The notes under the pieces were generated by a model, which saw only the letters and a program-made list of their open reading frames with translations, was not told where the DNA came from and did not search any database. Of a stretch of 64,000 nucleotides of DNA, positions 58,317-64,000 are shown in pieces (positions within the stretch are counted from its first letter, which is position 1; each line of letters opens with the position of its first letter). Source of the stretch: Gambelia wislizenii (lineage: Eukaryota; Chordata; Lepidosauria; Squamata; Crotaphytidae). The translations under genes and the position numbers were made by a program. The DNA lies in NCBI GenBank assembly GCA_030847615.1, contig JAUMIR010000001.1, positions 161,049,001 to 161,113,000 on the forward strand, read 5' to 3'.

Positions 58317-58599
58317 AAGAGAAGGGAAGCAGAAGTAAACCCCAAGAGTAGTGCATTCTTCCTTGCCTTAAAGCATGATGTCAGCATGCTTCAGCTGTTT
58401 TCCTGTTCCGGTCCCACAGAAGATGGTGGTAAATGCAAGTCTTTTTGCTAAATGGAAAAATCTGTTAGCAAAAAGACTCTCCTTTACCACCATCTCCCAC
58501 GGATCAGAATGGAAGAACAGCTGAAGCACACCAATGTCGTGCAATAAGGCAAGGCAGACCACACTACTCTTGGGCTTTACTTCCACTTCCCTTCTCTCG
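58317..58599. repeat. long inverted repeat, arms about 134 bp
   Basis: The left arm 58,317-58,450 and right arm 58,464-58,599 are about 80% complementary (agagaagggaagcagaagta against tacttccacttcccttctct; gcttcagctgtt against aacagctgaagc; agtctttttgcta against tagcaaaaagact). The spacer is about 13 bp. It makes ORFs on both strands that look alike. Confidence 0.75.
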
Positions 58600-59529
58600 T
58601 GGAATAAGCCCCTCAGACTTTCTCAACACCACAGTTTATATTCTGGATTTCTATACATATATATTGTATTCTCATTGGTATCATCCTGATACCTTGGCTG
58701 TAGAATCCATTTTGTTCTGAAAAAGGTGATAGGCATGGAAGTCTGCCAGCCATGAGAAAAGTGACAAGAAAAAAGAGAAAAGCACCGGGACGAAAATGAT
58801 TATACACATGCTTCCCCCATGGAATAAAGAGAGCAGCCCCTATGGAACTATGGAAGCATGCAAATGTCTGACTACCAAGTAACTGTTCAGCCAGCCTGCC
58901 CAAAAGGATGCCTCTAAACTGGCCAGTCTGTCTATCTTCTTCTAGCACTTCTCGGAATCCAGTTTACTTTCTTCAGGATCATCCTGTTACTTGGAAATAA
59001 TGCTGATAAAATATCTTCTATATACAGTATACAGATATAGGATTTGCTATGTTTTCTGATTTTATTTAAAATCTTGGACCTGTTGACACTAAAAATGTGT
59101 TTGTTCTGTGGTTTTGTATGAGAAGTAATTGTACCCTAGATTTTTTAATGTGCTGCAAAGCTTTTTGAGCTGCTACATTTCAACACCGTATGAGTTGACA
59201 TCTGCTTGTTTGATGCAAGTTTATTTTCCCCTTGTATCCTCTGAAGCCCTGTCACATCATTCCTTTCTTTGCAGATTGAGTTGCACATAAATTTACATGA
59301 GGGGTTACAGGAAGAAGGGGAATCCAATCTGCCCTCAGTTGTACTGGCAAAATGATACTTTGGGTTGTAACACTTTGATTGCCCCAGATTTGCCCTAATT
59401 CAGGCCATCTCTAAGTGTGGTTAAACTGTGAAAGGAAAATCAAAGTATGTGGATTTAGGATGTTATTCTTAAAAACTTTGAAAAGGGGAAAGGGGGTAAG
59501 GGAGAGGATCTGGACAGCTACTTATAGAT

Positions 59530-60778
59530 CAGCTTGATTTCAATACCAAGAAAGGCTCTAAACAATCAATTTGTGAGCACTTAGAAAAGAATACTGTAAT
59601 TATTGAGAGCCAGCATGAGGTTTTCCATAACAAATAATGCCAGGCTGTTTTGGATAGAGATAAGCTTGAGAGACCAAGGGAATACTGTGGGCATAGTGTA
59701 TCTTGATTTTGGTAAAGCTTTGACAAGGTCCCCATGATATTTCACAAAAACTGGTAAATTGTGGGATAGATAGTGCTTTGTTAGGTGGATTTGCTAGTCG
59801 ATGGGCCAAAGAGTACTCACCAATGGTTCTTCATCATCCTGGAGAGAAATGACAGCTCTCTTGATGGCAGTACATATGGAAAGGATCTAGGGATGTTAGT
59901 AGACCACAGGCTAAACATGAGTCAGTACTGTGATGCATTAGCCAAGAAAGGTAATGTAGTTCCTGGCTGCATCAACAGTAGTGCAGGGCCCAGTTCAAGG
60001 GGAGTAAAGGACCACTCTGTTCTGCTCAACTGGCATATTGTGTCCAGTTCTGGGCAGTACTGTTTAAGAAAGATATCAATAAATGAACATGTTGAGAGGA
60101 TGATGGTAGAGGATCTGAAAACCAAGCCTTATGAGGAATGGTTGAGTGGGCATGTTTAGCCTTGAGAAAAGAGGACTGAGAAGTGATTGATAGCCTTCAT
60201 GAAATATCTGAAAGGTTATGTAGATGATGTGAGTGAATTTGTTTTCTGCTGCTCCAGAGGACTAGACCTTAACAAGTGGGTTCAAATTACAGTGGGCCCT
60301 TGATAGCCACAAGGGATTGGTTCCAGGAGACACACACACACACAGATACCAAAAGCATGCATGCTCAAGTCCTTTTTAAAAATGGCATAGGGAAGTTGCA
60401 GAGGCCCTGCCAACCAACCGCTTCTGCCTTGCAAAGGAACCCAGCTGCCTCAGAGTCAGAAGCAGGTGGCTGGCATGCTCTCCACCGCAGATTCCAATGT
60501 ACTGTGTACATTTGAATCGATGGTGGGTTCACTCTGTAGATCATGAGCCTGAAAATATGGCAAGCCCGCTGCACAGGAGATGCTAACTAAGGTTATTCCA
60601 ACTAAATATCAGGAAGAACTTCCTTATGGAAAGAGCCGTTCAGCTTTGCAATAGACCACCTTGAGAGGTGATAGACTCCTTCATTGGAGGTTTTCAAATG
60701 TAGGTTCATTGGCCACCATACTTTAGCTGTGGATTTCTGCACTGGCAGGGATTTGTCTAGATGACCATTGTGATCCCT
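59530..60778 (+). pseudogene. CR1/L3-like LINE ORF2 remnant
   Basis: Degenerate frames show RT motif A-like VYLDFGKAL, the block LGMLVDHRLNMSQYCDALAK and C-terminal pieces to 60,778. A TIR-like insertion from about 60,291 (cagtgggcccttgatagcca) to 60,597 interrupts it. Confidence 0.6.
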
Positions 60779-61560
60779 TAGAATCATAGAATTGTAGAGT
60801 TGGAAGAGACCACAAGGGCCCCTGCCATGCAAGAAATCACGATCAAACCATCCCTGACAGATGGCCATCCAGCCTCTGTTTAAAGACCACCAAGGAAGGA
60901 GACCCTACCATGCTCCGAGGAAGTGTGTTCCACTGCCAAACAGCTCTTACTGTCAGAAAGTTCCTCCTAATGTTGAGGTGGAATCTCTGTTCCTGGAGCT
61001 TGCATCTATTGTTCCGTGTTCTAGTCTCTGGAGCAGCAGAAAACAAGCTTGCTCCATCCTCAATGTGACACCCCTTCAAATACTTAAACAGGGCTACCAT
61101 ATCACCCCTTAACCGTCTTTTTTTCTAGGCTAAGCATACCCAGCTCCTTAAGTCTTTCCTCATAAGGCATGGTTTCCAGACCTTTCACTATTTTAGTTGC
61201 CCTCCTCTGGAGACACTCCAATTTGTCAATATCCTTTTTGAATTGTGGTAGCCCAGAACTGGACACAGTATTCTAGGTGAGACCTGACCAAGGCAGAATT
61301 GAGTGGCACTATTACTTCCCTTGATCAAGACACTATACGTCAATTGATGCAGCCCAAAATCACATTGGCCTTTTTAACTGCCGCATTACACTGTTGACTC
61401 ATGTTCAACTTGTGGTCTACTAGGACTCCTAGATCCCTTTCACATGTAGTCTCGTTCAGCCAGGTCTCCCCCATCCTATATCTATGCTTTTCGTTTTTCC
61501 GCCTTAAGTGCAGAAAAATGAAAAGCATAAATCTAGGATGGGGGAGACCTGGCTGAATGA
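60779..61560 (-). pseudogene. CR1 LINE ORF2 C-terminus and 3' end
   Basis: The minus strand begins at the 3' end (agaatcatagaattgtagag at 60,780) and encodes [40 protein letters not shown] and, upstream, ERDLGVLVDHKLNMSQQCNA, the same protein as 51,623-52,083. It lies head to head with the plus-strand remnant before it. 61,455-61,560 forms a short inverted duplication. Confidence 0.75.
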
Positions 61561-61825
61561 TCTTCCAGATCTGTGATTTAATAAAAAGCAATTCACTAAA
61601 ATTTTCACTTCCACTGGAAATTTGCCTTAAATCTGTGCTCTATCACTTTCTTTTGTCTGTTTTCCAGGATGACTTGAGCTTGCAAAACTTTCCATATTTC
61701 CCCATGATTATAATCACTGAATAACTCACAAGTACGTATTCTTCTTGCTTTACAGGATTGGCTGCATCAACCTGTATCAACACTGGAGAAAAATATCCTG
61801 TAAGACCACAAGTCTCTTTCACATT

Positions 61826-62020
61826 ACACAGTTATAGCACTTTGATACAAATTTAATTGGCATGGGTTTATTCTACAGAATCCTAGGATTTGTAGTTTGG
61901 TGAGGCACTAGATTCTGTTACAGAGAATCCTGTTTAACAGAAAACTACAAATGCTACAATTCCATAGAATGAAACCATGACCCTTGAAGTAGTATCAAAA
62001 TGGTATAATTGTCTAGGTTG
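61826..62020. mobile_element. palindromic short TIR element, third copy
   Basis: cagttatagcactttgatac, cctaggatttgtagtttggt and the inverted aaaactacaaatgctacaat follow the pattern of 53,805 and 54,759. Confidence 0.5.
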
Positions 62021-62262
62021 AAAATGACCTTTATGTTGAGGGTATCTGACAATCTAATGTGTGACAAAATCTATTGTACAGTAGGAACCCCGTATCCACT
62101 GATTCATTATCCACTGATTCAGTTATCCATGGGACACAAAACAACACACCTACCATAGAGTCTTCCTAGAAATTGTGTCCTCTCTAGGCATTTTCTAAGT
62201 CCTCCAAGGCAACTCTATGGTATTTTAAACCAGAAATCCCATTATTTCTGGTTTAATCATAG

Positions 62263-64000
62263 TTAAGTAGAGGTATTAGATAAATATGGTGGATGTTTCC
62301 AGAGATTGTACAACATATTTACTGTATAAGTCTATAAGTGGATTACATGAAGAGCCTTTGCTTATCTTACTAGCTGTAGTACCCAGCATTGCTCAGGAGA
62401 ATCATTAACCAACATCAGTTGAGATGTCCAGTTTGAGCTGCTCTGGAGGATGACTCCATTTCTCTTTGGGTGCTTAAATGTCCTCATAGTGCACACCAGT
62501 CTCAGTTGCCCTTGAGAGAGCACACTGCTCACAGTTGGCCACAAAGCACATCACTCTATATGAATGAAAAATATTTGGAGTGGCCTATAGCCCCCCCCCT
62601 CCCAATTCTGTGTATGCCACATAGCCGGCATTTTAAGTCAAACCATCTCAAACTTACACTCTACATTTCCTTAAAATCAATTTAACTTTCATGTGATGTG
62701 GTAATAAAGAGACAGAAACATAGCTTTTATTCAGATAGAGCTTTAAGTGAAAAAATACCAACCTTAGTTCTGAATGTATTAATTGTAGCTAACACCCCAA
62801 CTAGCAGAGAGGTTTTAGTAGAGCAATCACACCCCTCTTGGATCCAGGAAAGTTTAGGATGTGGTGGTGGGACCCTCTGTGAGCAGTGATGAGCTCAAGT
62901 GGATATAGCAGGGCATTGCCCCAAGGGTACCATTTATGCAGATTTATCAAAATGAAAAAGCCTGGCAAAGCTGCGCCCTGTAACTCACAGCCTAGTAAAA
63001 CTCTGGGAACAGGACAGGATGTGCTGCTTCACTCCCTCCCCGAAATCCACTTTAGGTTTTCCAACAATGTCCCCTTTTAAAAAGTGAGTAAGTAATTAAT
63101 CCTTTGGAACACATATAGGTATAGTCCAGCCTTCCTGATAGTGTTGGATTTCAGTTCCCAGCAGCCCTAGGCAGCATAGCCAATAGCAAGAAATGTTTGG
63201 AGTTATCTTAAGGGCCACACAATTCACACCAATTTACTGGATAGGAAAGAGAATGTAACTCATCCAGGAATGATCTTTCATTATATTTACGAACAAAAGA
63301 TGCAGCTTCCTCCCTTTGTGTCATAACTTCTAGTTGTGACCTAGTTGGGTGGGATATGGAGTGCTGAAACACTGGTTTTCTTCACTTTGACTTTTAGGTA
63401 GCTCTTCAGAATCAAAAGCCCTCTCATCAAGTTCTTACTAGCTCAGTTCAAACCAGAGCTATGACCTTAGGGCTCATGTGCTTTCCTCCTTCATCCTCTT
63501 GCATTATCCAGTCCAATTACTTCCTATTTCATGGAAACCATAGTTTTCTGTTATATCAAAATTTACACTGCAAAGGTGGTTTATAGTTTGAAAGGGCAAC
63601 CATAGTTTGTTGGTTTGAATATAATGGCAAACCACAGTTTCTGAAATTGTAGAAATGTCTAAGGCTCACTTGCATAATATGATTTATTCTGTGATTGTTG
63701 GTCCTATTAATTCTTATAAGTTTACTTTCATGTAACTATAGCTCTGTACTTCCTTAGTTGAAGAAAATTTCAGCTGTGTGATTTTTCTGTTTCTCTGCCA
63801 TAATGCAGAACACAGTTCACCTCTAAATCCAGTCAAGCAGGAATTTTAGCATTACCTTTAACTTCAGGAAGGGATATTTCAAATATATTGTGAGGAAGTC
63901 TCAATAGTCAACCTGGTTCTCTGTGAGGTTTTTTTTTTTAAAAAATATTAATTATAAGATACTGTGGATTGTCAGGATCAGGCTAAGAGATGCTCTACTG
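62263..64000. other. upstream intergenic sequence, no gene recognised
   Basis: A tagctgtagtacccagcatt stretch near 62,371 and a possible hAT-like piece at 63,125-63,215 look repetitive. No exon, promoter or RNA gene could be supported. 55,800-56,640, 57,375-58,310 and 58,600-59,525 are likewise unassigned. Confidence 0.5.

Noticed and set aside
58260..58586. Two small ORFs on opposite strands with similar proteins
   Set aside because: They are the two arms of one inverted repeat, not paralogous genes.

Overview
This window is ordinary nuclear DNA from a vertebrate, most likely a squamate reptile (an iguanian lizard is my best guess, from repeat content alone). Pointers are CR1 and L2-type LINEs, tRNA- and 5S-headed SINEs, DIRS tyrosine-recombinase retrotransposons, a Penelope-like element, many short TIR elements, and a split gene with short exons in long introns.

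The only host gene I can support is TTK (MPS1), the spindle-checkpoint dual-specificity kinase, on the minus strand. Its CpG-rich promoter and non-coding exon 1 lie at about 53.2-53.8 kb. The start codon is in exon 2 (30,271). Thirteen coding exons run down to 4,395. They join in consistent phase into 538 codons: the N-terminal region, the TPR domain, the long linker, and the start of the kinase domain (glycine-rich loop). The rest of the kinase domain should lie beyond the left edge. Intron 1 is about 23 kb and the intron between coding exons 11 and 12 about 8 kb; both are long because of inserted mobile elements.

Layout. 1-4.4 kb: TTK intron with CR1 ends. 4.4-6.7 kb: two TTK exons around a TIR element whose core is a hairpin minisatellite. 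7.26-14.52 kb: a decayed DIRS element (A) whose reverse transcriptase is split by a second, partial DIRS element (B) carrying an open gag-like ORF. 14.8-30.3 kb: eleven coding exons, with small SINE and TIR insertions. 30.3-53.4 kb: intron 1, holding a third DIRS element (C, about 35.65-41.39 kb), a fold-back element with a SINE inside (45.0-46.6 kb), and a triple nest of LINE, Penelope and LINE (46.9-50.1 kb). 52.46-53.17 kb: an AT-rich compound minisatellite next to the promoter. 53.8-64 kb: sequence upstream of TTK, made of TIR elements, SINEs, CR1 and two long inverted repeats, with no gene recognised.

I found no CRISPR array, operon or clearly new biological system. The most unusual items are hairpin-rich cores inside short TIR elements, the nested DIRS and Penelope insertions with readable junctions, and SINEs with different RNA heads but one shared tail. 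Family names come from remembered motifs, not from a database search.
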